A stretch of DNA of 64,000 nt from IMG/VR virus record IMGVR_UViG_3300009184_000039, positions 1-64,000 of that record, one strand, 5' to 3'. Positions 25,217 to 33,462 of this stretch are shown in pieces (position 1 is the first letter of the stretch; each line of letters opens with the position of its first letter). A program made the translations under genes and the position numbers. A model generated the notes under the pieces. That model saw only the letters and a program-made list of their open reading frames with translations, ran no database searches and had not been told where the DNA came from. The stretch comes from a virus.

Positions 25217-25525
25217 ATGTCGCAAGCAGAAACTATTGTAGCAACAAGAACAAAAACCGCCGTCAAAGAACCAAGTCTGTATCGGGTAATTTACCTCAAC
25301 GACAACACAACCACAATGGAATTTGTTGTGGAAACCTTGATAGAATTCTTTGGCTATACAGAAGAAACAGCCGCACAAATTACTGTGGACATACATGACG
25401 CAGGATCAGCCACAGTGGCAGTATTGCCATTTGAAATTGCCGAACAAAAGGGCGGTGAAGTCACGCTGAGTGCTAGAGCACAGAATTTCCCACTACAGGT
25501 CAGAATTGAACCTGATGTGACCTAA
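25217..25525 (+). CDS. clpS: ClpS-like adaptor protein
   Basis: 102 residues from the ATG after AAGGACTCGAA. The core YRVIYLNDNTTTMEFVVETL matches the ClpS LLNDDxTPMEFV signature, and the later DIHDAGSATVAVLPFEIAEQK matches the family's second half. ClpS delivers N-end-rule substrates to ClpA. No clpA is seen here, so it would work with host ClpA or redirect it. Its stop abuts the stop of the convergent phosphoesterase gene. Confidence 0.88.
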   Translation: MSQAETIVATRTKTAVKEPSLYRVIYLNDNTTTMEFVVETLIEFFGYTEETAAQITVDIHDAGSATVAVLPFEIAEQKGGEVTLSARAQNFPLQVRIEPDVT

Positions 25526-26329
25526 TCACCAATTAATTTCAATACGTTTGGGATAATACACATGAGTGCGATGCAGAGTATCGCCTCGTCCACGACAGTT
25601 GTTGACATAACGTATGCCATTTAGAATTCTGTCAACTGTGCCGTGATAATGGCCGAAACACCAGGTGTGTATTTTGTGTTCAGTATCATTGGTGTGTACT
25701 AGATGCATGAGTCTGTTGCCCATGACATTGAAATGATATTGCCCGTCTAGATCAATATCGTGTTTGATAAGTTCTGCTTCGGGCACAGTATGAGTAACAA
25801 TTACAATTTTCTTTACATCTTGATGAGTTTGTAATCGTTGTACACTACTCACTAGATATGCCGCATCTGTTCTACTGGCATCCAGAATCATTTGCGTATC
25901 CACTACAACTTCTGGATGTCGTTCTTCGTAACGATCCTTCATCCATTGCTTGGAGCCTTCTGTATCTAAATTTTCGTCTAGATCAAAACCCCACCATCCA
26001 TTGGTGCCCAAGATAGCCACACCATCAATCACAACAACATTGTCCTGTAAATAGGTCACACGTGGGATTCTGCGTATGGCCTGATTTAATTTTGAGTAAC
26101 TGGCACCCAGATCACCCAGTTGAAAACGATGTTCGTCATTGCCATCTATGTAAAACACAGCGGCATAGCATTCTGATAGATGCTTTAGAAACTTTTTGAC
26201 CATGTTATGATCTCTAGAGACGTCGCCTGCTACTACACATACTGGGCTCGTGGCTTGCCCACTAAAGTTCAGCGGCTCATCCCAGGTTTCTAAATGCAAG
26301 TCAGAAATTAAATCAAATGTCATTGTCAT
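25526..26329 (-). CDS. Calcineurin-type metallophosphoesterase
   Basis: 267 residues. The metal-binding blocks are in order: DLISDLHLE, VVAGDVS, DGNDEH, VTHTVPE and CFGHYHG. The fold cuts phosphomonoesters or diesters; the substrate cannot be read from the sequence. A second enzyme of the same broad family (57261) shares the D-x-H-L-E start. It lies on the minus strand, tail to tail with clpS with no gap. Confidence 0.88.
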   Translation of the reverse strand: MTMTFDLISDLHLETWDEPLNFSGQATSPVCVVAGDVSRDHNMVKKFLKHLSECYAAVFYIDGNDEHRFQLGDLGASYSKLNQAIRRIPRVTYLQDNVVVIDGVAILGTNGWWGFDLDENLDTEGSKQWMKDRYEERHPEVVVDTQMILDASRTDAAYLVSSVQRLQTHQDVKKIVIVTHTVPEAELIKHDIDLDGQYHFNVMGNRLMHLVHTNDTEHKIHTWCFGHYHGTVDRILNGIRYVNNCRGRGDTLHRTHVYYPKRIEINW

Positions 26330-26353
26330 GATACATATTTAAAAGGAAACGCA

Positions 26354-26722
26354 ATGAACATAATATTTGGAACAGAAATGGCCAAGCAAGCACAGGAACG
26401 CTATACGGTACTTGAACTAGACACATTTAACTTGTTGCCCACAGATGAAATAGTCACCGCCTATTGCATTGTTGAAACTATACCCTTTGAAGAAATGGCT
26501 GCTGTAGAGAGTCTCAAAGATCTTCACATAAATCTCATGGCAGAATACAGAAAACGCAACTGGAAATATTGCGAAGATGCTATTGCACACCTAACTGGAA
26601 AATGGCATGGAGAGTTAAACAGTTTCTATACCGAACTATATCAACGAATTTCCAAACTCAAACAAGAGGATCTTCCCCAGGAGTGGACGGGTCGACTTGA
26701 CAAGACTGTCGAAGTTGTCTAA
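26354..26722 (+). CDS. Unknown phage protein
   Basis: 122 residues after AAAAGGAAACGCA. Acidic and helical, resembling a family seen in freshwater phages but without a known role (YTVLELDTFNLLPT, then LMAEYRKRNWKYCEDAI). Its 3' end overlaps by 65 bases the end of the glycosyltransferase-like gene on the other strand, so transcripts from the two would pair. Confidence 0.7.
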   Translation: MNIIFGTEMAKQAQERYTVLELDTFNLLPTDEIVTAYCIVETIPFEEMAAVESLKDLHINLMAEYRKRNWKYCEDAIAHLTGKWHGELNSFYTELYQRISKLKQEDLPQEWTGRLDKTVEVV

Positions 26723-28061
26723 GACGCCTAGTGGATATTCTACGAGAAACTATGCCCATATCTAGCATGTTGTGTTCTCTGAGTATTGTTAACCATCCAA
26801 AATAATATTTGCCTCGTGACTTTGCCACTTGTTGCATGGCTGATTTTAGATTGTCTTTTAATTCATTTTCAATTTGATAGGAGAAATCGGCACTGAAAAA
26901 ATGTTTTTTATTAAATTGTGCAATAGATTGAATTTTTTGGAAAAATTCTTTACGATCTTGTCCTTGAAGATTTTGTATTTGTTTCATTGACTCAATGATT
27001 TTTTCCATTCTAGTGAGACTGTCAGATTCGTGATCATACGATTCATCTATCCATGGACTAAATGTTTGGAAGCCATAACTCTTTAAGTACTGCAATGCGC
27101 CAGGTCCTGCTGCCAATATAAATGGATGTCCACAAGCAATGGGTTTTAATATTTTTTCTGTCAAATGTATTCTACTGTCATCGAACACTGTTTCTAAAAC
27201 TACACTGATCTGTGTTGAAACAAAATCGTTATAACTGTAATCTGCGCTTGCTGTACTAGAAAAATTGTTGTTGGGTATCTGGCCTAAGAGTTGTGGATTA
27301 TTGAGTTTAAATTTTGGATTTACAAATTCATAGTTTGCAAAATGCACATTGTCGGTGTTGGTGTGCATTACACTTGTTTGGCATATGTGATCAAGATTGT
27401 TCTCTATCAGTAATTCTAAAAACTTCAATCTATATTCTCTACGATGACTCCAGTCTCTACAGTAGATTAAAAATATGTTTTCGGGTAGATCATGATGTAC
27501 AGTGAGCCTGGAGTCATGTTCTGCAAATCTAAACCAATCTCTAGCAATAACTGCATGTGCCCAATAATGAACACAAATAAATTCATTACTTTCATATTTT
27601 AATAAATCCTGAGAGTTTTTTTCTGAATGTATCAAAATAGTTTTATCATAGATCAGGGCATTTTTACGAAGAACCTCAGATCTCAAATTGAATTTAGAAC
27701 AATATTTAAATCTTAAATCAAAAAACTCTGGAGAAAAAACAATCCAATCCGAGTCATTGGTACTGATTTCTTTTTCAAAGTCTGCTTGGGATTCAAATTT
27801 TTCTTTCCAACGCGACTGTCGAGTTAGTGTACTCCAAAATTGTTGCCATTGTTTGGAATCGTTGTAAAGATCCCAGTCCAGTGGTTCCTGATCATGCATG
27901 ATTACAGCAGGCATTTGCCATTTTTCTCTAAGATTATAATCTTTTAACCAACGTAAATTGGAAATATTTTTACTACCATGTGGATGGAATACATATACAC
28001 ATGCTGGTGCAGGCAACAACCCGTCTACCCAGTTATAAAGATTATCTAAAGGAATACTCAT
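26658..28061 (-). CDS. Glycosyltransferase-like protein, SEK-motif family, copy 2
   Basis: 467 residues from the ATG that abuts the divergent neighbour's ATG; a longer start (at 28133) inside the neighbour is less likely. The C-terminal motif TEKILKPIACGHPFILAAG, then GFQTFSPWIDESYD, is shared with the copies at 46372 and 47376 (DESYD or equivalent) and more distantly with the one after iscU. The pattern resembles the donor-binding end of GT10/GT-B enzymes. The gene is AT-rich compared with its neighbours. Confidence 0.65.
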   Translation of the reverse strand: MSIPLDNLYNWVDGLLPAPACVYVFHPHGSKNISNLRWLKDYNLREKWQMPAVIMHDQEPLDWDLYNDSKQWQQFWSTLTRQSRWKEKFESQADFEKEISTNDSDWIVFSPEFFDLRFKYCSKFNLRSEVLRKNALIYDKTILIHSEKNSQDLLKYESNEFICVHYWAHAVIARDWFRFAEHDSRLTVHHDLPENIFLIYCRDWSHRREYRLKFLELLIENNLDHICQTSVMHTNTDNVHFANYEFVNPKFKLNNPQLLGQIPNNNFSSTASADYSYNDFVSTQISVVLETVFDDSRIHLTEKILKPIACGHPFILAAGPGALQYLKSYGFQTFSPWIDESYDHESDSLTRMEKIIESMKQIQNLQGQDRKEFFQKIQSIAQFNKKHFFSADFSYQIENELKDNLKSAMQQVAKSRGKYYFGWLTILREHNMLDMGIVSRRISTRRLRQLRQSCQVDPSTPGEDPLV

Positions 28062-29300
28062 ATGAAAAAAATTGGATTTATTGGAATCGGCAAATTGGGT
28101 CTTGATTGTGCTGAAGTCATGGCAGAGAAGCATGAAGTCAGGGGATATGATATTTACCCACGTGCCAGCGACTCGGTAAAAGTTTGTGACATTGACGAAT
28201 TAGTCAACGAAAGTGAGTGGATCTTTATTGCTGTGCCCACTCCACATGCAGAAGGTTATGATGGATCAGTTCCATCAAGCCACATGGAGCCACGAGATTT
28301 TGGTCACGACGCTGTGATTGATGCTATCCATAAAGTCAATGCTCATGCTAGATCACCCAAGAAGGTGGTGTTGATTTCCACAGTACTACCGGGCACCACA
28401 CGCCGCAAGTTCTATCCCTTGCTGGACAAGCAACACCAGTTCCTGTACAACCCATACTTGATTGCCATGGGTTCGGTCAAGTGGGACATGGTCAATCCTG
28501 AAATGATCATGATCGGCACAGAAGATGGTGCCTGGAATGGCATCGCTGGCGAACTCAAAGACTTGTATGACACAGTGATGCAAAACAATCCACGTTACGA
28601 AATTGGCACCTGGGACGAGTGCGAAAGTGTCAAGATCTTTTATAACACATTCATCTCTGCAAAAGTTGGCTTGGTCAACATGATCCAGGACTTTGCCTTG
28701 CGTATTGGCAACATCGACGTTGATGTGGTTACAAATGCTCTGGCACGTAGCACTATGCGTATCATGGGACCTAAGTACATGACTGCAGGCATGGGAGATG
28801 CAGGTGCCTGCCATCCACGTGACAACATTGCTCTGCGTTGGTTGGCCAAAGAATACGACATTGGTTATGACCTGTTTGACACAGTGATGCATGCTAGAGA
28901 AATTCAAGCAAAGAACCTTGCATTGTTCCTGGTAGATCAAGCCAAACAACGCACCATGAGCATAGTGATTCATGGTAAGGCCTACAAACCGGATGTGCCT
29001 TACTGTATCGGATCATACTCTACCTTGGTCGGGCACTACATCAAAGAAGCAGGACATAATGTTAGATATTTAGATCCATTGGCAGATGATCCTACTGAAG
29101 TAATTTCAGAATTGGTTGGTCCTGTTGTTATCCTGTGGGCACACAATCGCAAGATCACATATGAATACACAGGTGATCAACCTGACACACTGCCGTACTG
29201 TGCTATTCCTCGAGGAAGTGTAATTGTTGATCCCTGGCGCAAACTACCCAATATTGAAGGACTGACTGTGGTCCACTATGGCAACACCCGCAAAAAATAA
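28062..29300 (+). CDS. UDP-sugar 6-dehydrogenase family protein
   Basis: 412 residues. The N-terminal NAD site is GIGKLG (G8-x-G10-x-x-G13). The middle has the helical dimer region, with GMGDAGACHPRDN (catalytic Cys near 250, matching the GFGGSCFPKD block) and a C-terminal GKAYKPDVPYCIGS (matching GLAFKPNTDDxRxS). Members oxidise UDP-glucose, UDP-GlcNAc or GDP-mannose to uronic acids. With the nearby sugar-transferase-like genes it may feed surface or virion glycan synthesis. AAAGGA inside the divergent gene serves as its ribosome site. Confidence 0.85.
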   Translation: MKKIGFIGIGKLGLDCAEVMAEKHEVRGYDIYPRASDSVKVCDIDELVNESEWIFIAVPTPHAEGYDGSVPSSHMEPRDFGHDAVIDAIHKVNAHARSPKKVVLISTVLPGTTRRKFYPLLDKQHQFLYNPYLIAMGSVKWDMVNPEMIMIGTEDGAWNGIAGELKDLYDTVMQNNPRYEIGTWDECESVKIFYNTFISAKVGLVNMIQDFALRIGNIDVDVVTNALARSTMRIMGPKYMTAGMGDAGACHPRDNIALRWLAKEYDIGYDLFDTVMHAREIQAKNLALFLVDQAKQRTMSIVIHGKAYKPDVPYCIGSYSTLVGHYIKEAGHNVRYLDPLADDPTEVISELVGPVVILWAHNRKITYEYTGDQPDTLPYCAIPRGSVIVDPWRKLPNIEGLTVVHYGNTRKK

Positions 29301-29799
29301 CACTTGGGCTCAAGGACATGCTGAGCCCTGGTGGGGACTGCGCCACCGCGACCTGGCTTATTTCAATGAAGCATTCAATGATCCTGTGAGTCTCAGTGAA
29401 TGGCGCGGCCTGGGCTACACCCAGAAAAAATTCACAGGTGACATGTATGACATGCGCATGCCCGAACCTGAATGGATGCGCAAGTTTACAGATATTTTTC
29501 CGTTTCGAAATCTAAGTTGGAGTGTGTATCGCATGACTCCGGGTTGCGTGTTGCCCATGCACAGCGATACCTATAACCGATTCAAGGAAATATATGCTGT
29601 GCCAGACACTGCCACTGTGGTGCGTGTTATTGTGTACCTAGAAGATTGGGCCAGTGGCCACTACTGTGAAATGGCTGGTCGGCCCATTACAGGATGGCGT
29701 GCCGGAGATTGGGTGAGTTGGCACGATGACTTCCCTCACCTGGCAGCCAATATGGGCCGAACTGATCGTTATACATTACAACTCACAGGAACCTTATGA
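29278..29799 (+). CDS. 2-oxoglutarate/Fe(II)-dependent oxygenase-like protein
   Basis: 173 residues. The metal triad is visible as His95-x-Asp97 (PMHSDTYNRF) and His154 (FPHLAANMG), with Arg164 (RTDRYTLQL) placed to hold 2-oxoglutarate. The layout is that of small aspartyl/prolyl-hydroxylase-like enzymes often found in aquatic phages. The substrate is unknown; the neighbours suggest a sugar or amino acid. It overlaps the dehydrogenase by 23 bases. Confidence 0.8.
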   Translation: MATPAKNNTWAQGHAEPWWGLRHRDLAYFNEAFNDPVSLSEWRGLGYTQKKFTGDMYDMRMPEPEWMRKFTDIFPFRNLSWSVYRMTPGCVLPMHSDTYNRFKEIYAVPDTATVVRVIVYLEDWASGHYCEMAGRPITGWRAGDWVSWHDDFPHLAANMGRTDRYTLQLTGTL

Positions 29800-30707
29800 T
29801 ATCAAGCGTCAACGAATGGAGTCCATTAAAGAAGATTGTGGTAGGAAGTGCCACCGATGCCAACTGGCCTGTTAATGATCCTGTGTTTGCTAAAGAAGGT
29901 GAAAAGACTACCTGGAAAGAAACGCCTGTTCCACGTGGACCTGTCTCACAGCGTATAATCGAAGAAACCAACGAGGACTTGGATGGTCTGGCATGGACCC
30001 TGATGAGCCTGGGTGTGGAAGTAGTACGTCCGGATCCACTCAACTTCCAGGTCTACGACGGCATGTACAATTATTGTCCACGTGACCGGCTACTGGTGCA
30101 TGGTTCAACAGTGATCGATACTGCCATGATGTATCCCTGCAGAGACATGGAACTGCAATGCTATCACGATATTGTCGAAGATGCTGAAGTGATTCACATG
30201 CCACGTGGTCAAGGTCTGGTACTGGATGCGGCTAACGTATGTAGACTAGGCGATAGTATGCTGTTTTTGGAGTCAGCAAGTGGCAATCGTGCCGCTTATG
30301 ATTGGCTATGCGAGCAATTTCCTGATGTGACTATCGAACTGTGTAACTTTTATGCTGGTGTGCATATTGATTCAACTATTGTGCCGCTACGTGAAGGCTT
30401 GGTCATGCTCAATGCTAGCCGTGTTAGTTTTGATACTGTACCCAAGGTATTTGATGGTTGGCACAAGATTTGGGTCACGGATGTGGTAGCACAGGACTTT
30501 TATAAATATCCTTATGCATCAAAATGGATAGCCATGAATATGTTAGTAGTCGACCCTCACACTGTCATATGCGATCGTAATCAAATTGAATTGATTAAAA
30601 CTTTAAAAAGTTATCAATTTGAAGTTATTCCTCTTGAACTTAGACACAGTCGCACACTAGGTGGTGGCTTTCATTGTGTCACACTAGACCTGCACCGTGA
30701 GTCATGA
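29796..30707 (+). CDS. Glycine amidinotransferase-family protein
   Basis: 303 residues. The catalytic trio of the family is recognisable: Asp near 144 in VLDAANV, His near 189 in AGVHIDSTIVPL and Cys294 in GGGFHCVTLDL. The start (NEWSPLKKIVVGSA) also fits. The family moves an amidino group from arginine to an amine (as in creatine or antibiotic synthesis) or hydrolyses arginine-like substrates. The acceptor here is unknown. It is linked by 4-base overlaps to the genes on both sides. Confidence 0.85.
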   Translation: MISSVNEWSPLKKIVVGSATDANWPVNDPVFAKEGEKTTWKETPVPRGPVSQRIIEETNEDLDGLAWTLMSLGVEVVRPDPLNFQVYDGMYNYCPRDRLLVHGSTVIDTAMMYPCRDMELQCYHDIVEDAEVIHMPRGQGLVLDAANVCRLGDSMLFLESASGNRAAYDWLCEQFPDVTIELCNFYAGVHIDSTIVPLREGLVMLNASRVSFDTVPKVFDGWHKIWVTDVVAQDFYKYPYASKWIAMNMLVVDPHTVICDRNQIELIKTLKSYQFEVIPLELRHSRTLGGGFHCVTLDLHRES

Positions 30708-31258
30708 ACATTGCTTGGTTGTTTGCCGAAAACACCCTGCTACCTCCTGCCACAGATGTACAGGCCATAAAGAATGTGGCACCCATATGGGGCTCATGGC
30801 GCACACAACGTGGCTATCAAACTGACAATGTAATCTGTTGGGATCCTGAGCAAGCCACGCAACTGGTAGCGCAAGGTTATAATGCTATCTGTAATCTTTT
30901 TGTACATCAGTTGGTTTATGACGAACTAGATAAACCAGATGGTGTGCGGGCGTTCGGCGGAGAGTTTGTGCATGAGGTAGACTCACACGATGATGTTGTG
31001 GGCATGCATCTAGTGGCCAGCGCCGCAGATGTTATTCTTATGGTGGGATTTGATTTCGCCGAACCAAAAAACCCAACTGAATCCCGAACCAACTATTTGG
31101 GTTTAGCCGCACAAGTGGTAAAGGATTACCCAAAACAGCAATGGGTCTTGATTGATCACTCAACCGAATTGGCCAAACCATTTCATGGCCAGGAAAATAT
31201 CACTTGCGACAAAATGAAAAATGTGTTACAATTACTGATGTTTAACACAACCGAATGA
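30704..31258 (+). CDS. Unknown alpha/beta phage protein
   Basis: 184 residues, coupled to the amidinotransferase gene by an ATGA overlap. Alternating strands and helices (VICWDPEQATQLVAQGYNAI, then ADVILMVGFDFAEP and QQWVLIDHSTE) suggest a Rossmann-like fold. No catalytic motif recognised. It may belong to the same small pathway as the oxygenase and amidinotransferase. Confidence 0.68.
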   Translation: MNIAWLFAENTLLPPATDVQAIKNVAPIWGSWRTQRGYQTDNVICWDPEQATQLVAQGYNAICNLFVHQLVYDELDKPDGVRAFGGEFVHEVDSHDDVVGMHLVASAADVILMVGFDFAEPKNPTESRTNYLGLAAQVVKDYPKQQWVLIDHSTELAKPFHGQENITCDKMKNVLQLLMFNTTE

Positions 31259-31261
31259 CGT

Positions 31262-32281
31262 ATGACTGCTCGAATTGGCTTTTGTTGTAAATGGCTTAAT
31301 GACCCTAGTGAGTGTGGGGGTATGAAAGTCAATGCTGTGGACCGTGACCTAAACGGCAGATCTACCACCATGCGCTGGTTGCGTGAACATCCTGCAGACG
31401 CCGATCAGCGTCAGTGGGACATCATGAACCACAATGCGGCAGCCGCAGTGCGATTGATTGAGCGTGTGGCCACATTACCTGAGGGTCGTAGAATGGTCCG
31501 TCTAGGCAGTGAGATGCTACAAGGCTACACTGAGAAAGATTGGATCAACTGGTGGCAACGTACTGAAATTCAAGATCACTGTGCTAAAATATTTGCTCCT
31601 GTGGGCGATACTGCTCGGAGGCTTGGCGTTCGGCTATCCTTCCATCCAGGGCAATTTTGTGTGCTGGCAAGTGAAAGTGATGAGATTGTGGAACGATCCA
31701 TCCTCGAGTTTGAATACCATGCTGACATGGCACGGTGGATGGGCTACGGAGAAACCTGGCATGATCATGGATTCAAGATCAACGTACACTTGTCGGGCAA
31801 AGGCGGCCCTGCTAAGTTTTTGCAAACACTCAAGCGATTGAGTCCCGAGGCTCGCAACCTCATAACTATCGAAAATGATGAGATGACAAATGGATTGGAC
31901 ACTACTTTGGCTGTGGCTCAGCATGTGGCTCTTGTGTTGGATGTACATCACCACTGGATCAACTCAGGCGAATACATCTCGCCCACGGACGTTCGCACAA
32001 GTAGGGTTATTGACTCTTGGCGTGGTGTTCGTCCTGCAATGCATTTTAGTACTAGTCGCGAGGACGTTTTGGTCGACCATGATCGAACAGTTCGACCAGA
32101 CCTTGCTGAACTTCTTGCTAGAGGTTATAAAAAGCAGAAACTCCGAGCGCACAGTGACTTCTGTTGGAATCGGGCTGTGAACGACTGGGTCTTGGGCTTT
32201 GCTGACGACTTTGACATACAAGTAGAAGCCAAAGGCAAGAACTTGGCTAGTCAGCAGTTGTTTGACCAGTCAAATCTGTAA
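31262..32281 (+). CDS. uvdE: UvdE/UVDE-type UV damage endonuclease
   Basis: 339 residues. Features of the TIM-barrel UV damage endonuclease are present: RIGFCCKWL at the start, LSFHPGQFCVLAS with metal-binding His, KINVHLSGKGG, ITIENDEM and LVLDVHHHWI. UVDE nicks DNA 5' of UV photoproducts and starts an alternative excision repair path. It would help a phage living in sunlit water. Its stop codon lies inside the Pho-box-like site for pstS. Confidence 0.9.
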   Translation: MTARIGFCCKWLNDPSECGGMKVNAVDRDLNGRSTTMRWLREHPADADQRQWDIMNHNAAAAVRLIERVATLPEGRRMVRLGSEMLQGYTEKDWINWWQRTEIQDHCAKIFAPVGDTARRLGVRLSFHPGQFCVLASESDEIVERSILEFEYHADMARWMGYGETWHDHGFKINVHLSGKGGPAKFLQTLKRLSPEARNLITIENDEMTNGLDTTLAVAQHVALVLDVHHHWINSGEYISPTDVRTSRVIDSWRGVRPAMHFSTSREDVLVDHDRTVRPDLAELLARGYKKQKLRAHSDFCWNRAVNDWVLGFADDFDIQVEAKGKNLASQQLFDQSNL

Positions 32282-32310
32282 CAAAATTGTAACACAAATT
32301 GGCCTAAATA
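32276..32310 (+). promoter_or_regulatory. Pho-box-like repeats and -10 element of pstS
   Basis: CTGTAAC-AAAA-TTGTAAC: two 7-base repeats with a 4-base A spacer, the layout of the PhoB box (CTGTCAT-AWAW-CTGTCAY), four to six bases of each half matching. After ACAAATTGGC follows CTAAATA, placed where a PhoB-dependent -10 would lie. Confidence 0.6.
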
Positions 32311-32333
32311 ATTGTCTAACCAAGGAGACTTTA

Positions 32334-33338
32334 GTGAAACAATTATTTGCAATCTTACTAGCGTCAATATCAATCTCAGCATCAGCACAGACCATAACAG
32401 GTGCTGGTGCAACATTCCCATACCCTATCTATTCCAAGTGGTCAGAACTTTATAACAAAGAAACTGGCGTAGCACTCAACTATCAATCAATTGGGTCCAG
32501 TGGCGGCATTCGTCAAATTGATGCCCGTACAGTCACATTTGGTGCAACTGATGCGCCTGTGCCTGGCGACAAACTAGACAAGAACGGTCAAGTACAGTTT
32601 CCCGCTATCATTGGCGGCACAGTTCCTATTGTGAACCTGGATGGATTCAAGCCCGGCGAGTTGCGTATTACAGGTCCTGTAATGGCAGAAGTGTTCTTGG
32701 GTGAAATCTCCAAATGGAATGATCCAAAGTTGGCGGCACTTAATCCAGGTAAAAAATTGCCTGACTTAGAAATTACTATTGTGCATCGTGCAGACGGTTC
32801 AGGTACTACATTTAACTGGACAGACTACTTGACAGTGGTCAGCACCAAATGGGCCGAAAAAGTAGGCAAAGGCGCCGCAGTTAAATGGCCAGCCGCAACA
32901 TCAGTGGGCGGCAAAGGCAACGAAGGTGTTGCTGCCAATGTACAACGTGTTAAGGGCTCCATTGGCTATGTTGAATATGCCTATGTTAAAAAGAACAACT
33001 TGACTTTCTTGCAGTTGCAAAACAAGTCAGGCAAGTATGTCAGTCCAGATGATCTAACATTTGCTGCCGCGGCAGCCGGTGCTGATTGGTTCTCAGTCTC
33101 AGGTATGGGCGTGAGCATTGTGGATCAAAAGGGTGATGCTGTTTGGCCAGTGAGTACAGCCAGTTTTATCATCATGTACAAAGATCCCACAGACAAGAAA
33201 GCCAGCCAAGATACGTTGAAGTTCTTTGACTGGGCGTTCAAGAACGGTAAGAAAGCCGCAGAGGAATTGGACTATGTGGCCTTACCAGATAGCCTAACAA
33301 AGCAAATTCGCGAGCGAGTCTGGAGCCAGATTAAATAA
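32334..33338 (+). CDS. pstS: PstS periplasmic phosphate-binding protein
   Basis: 334 residues from a GTG after CAAGGAGACTTTA; the frame extends upstream into uvdE but the signal peptide fixes the start (MKQLFAILLASISISASA, cut before QTITGAG). The phosphate site parts are GAGATFPYPIYSKW, IGSSGGIRQI, GATDAP and HRADGSGTTFNWTDYL. It captures phosphate for the host PstCAB importer; phage copies are typical of phosphate-poor waters. A Pho-box-like site lies upstream and a terminator downstream. Confidence 0.96.
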   Translation: MKQLFAILLASISISASAQTITGAGATFPYPIYSKWSELYNKETGVALNYQSIGSSGGIRQIDARTVTFGATDAPVPGDKLDKNGQVQFPAIIGGTVPIVNLDGFKPGELRITGPVMAEVFLGEISKWNDPKLAALNPGKKLPDLEITIVHRADGSGTTFNWTDYLTVVSTKWAEKVGKGAAVKWPAATSVGGKGNEGVAANVQRVKGSIGYVEYAYVKKNNLTFLQLQNKSGKYVSPDDLTFAAAAAGADWFSVSGMGVSIVDQKGDAVWPVSTASFIIMYKDPTDKKASQDTLKFFDWAFKNGKKAAEELDYVALPDSLTKQIRERVWSQIK

Positions 33339-33387
33339 ACAAACCGCACACAACGATAGAGTGTGACCAGAACTCGTAACTGGTACT

Positions 33388-33411
33388 AAGCACCGCAAGG
33401 TGCTTTTTTTT
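33388..33411 (+). terminator. Rho-independent terminator after pstS
   Basis: AAGCACC, loop GCAA, GGTGCTT followed by a run of T. It isolates pstS from the tail-fibre gene. Confidence 0.88.
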
Positions 33412-33462
33412 GGGCTAGTTTTAAACTTAGACACGGTAAATACATCAAAAGGGCTGTTTACT

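Noticed and set aside
28062-28133. Extended start of the minus-strand glycosyltransferase-like gene at 28133
   Set aside because: It has no ribosome site and would overlap the sugar dehydrogenase start; kept as an alternative only.
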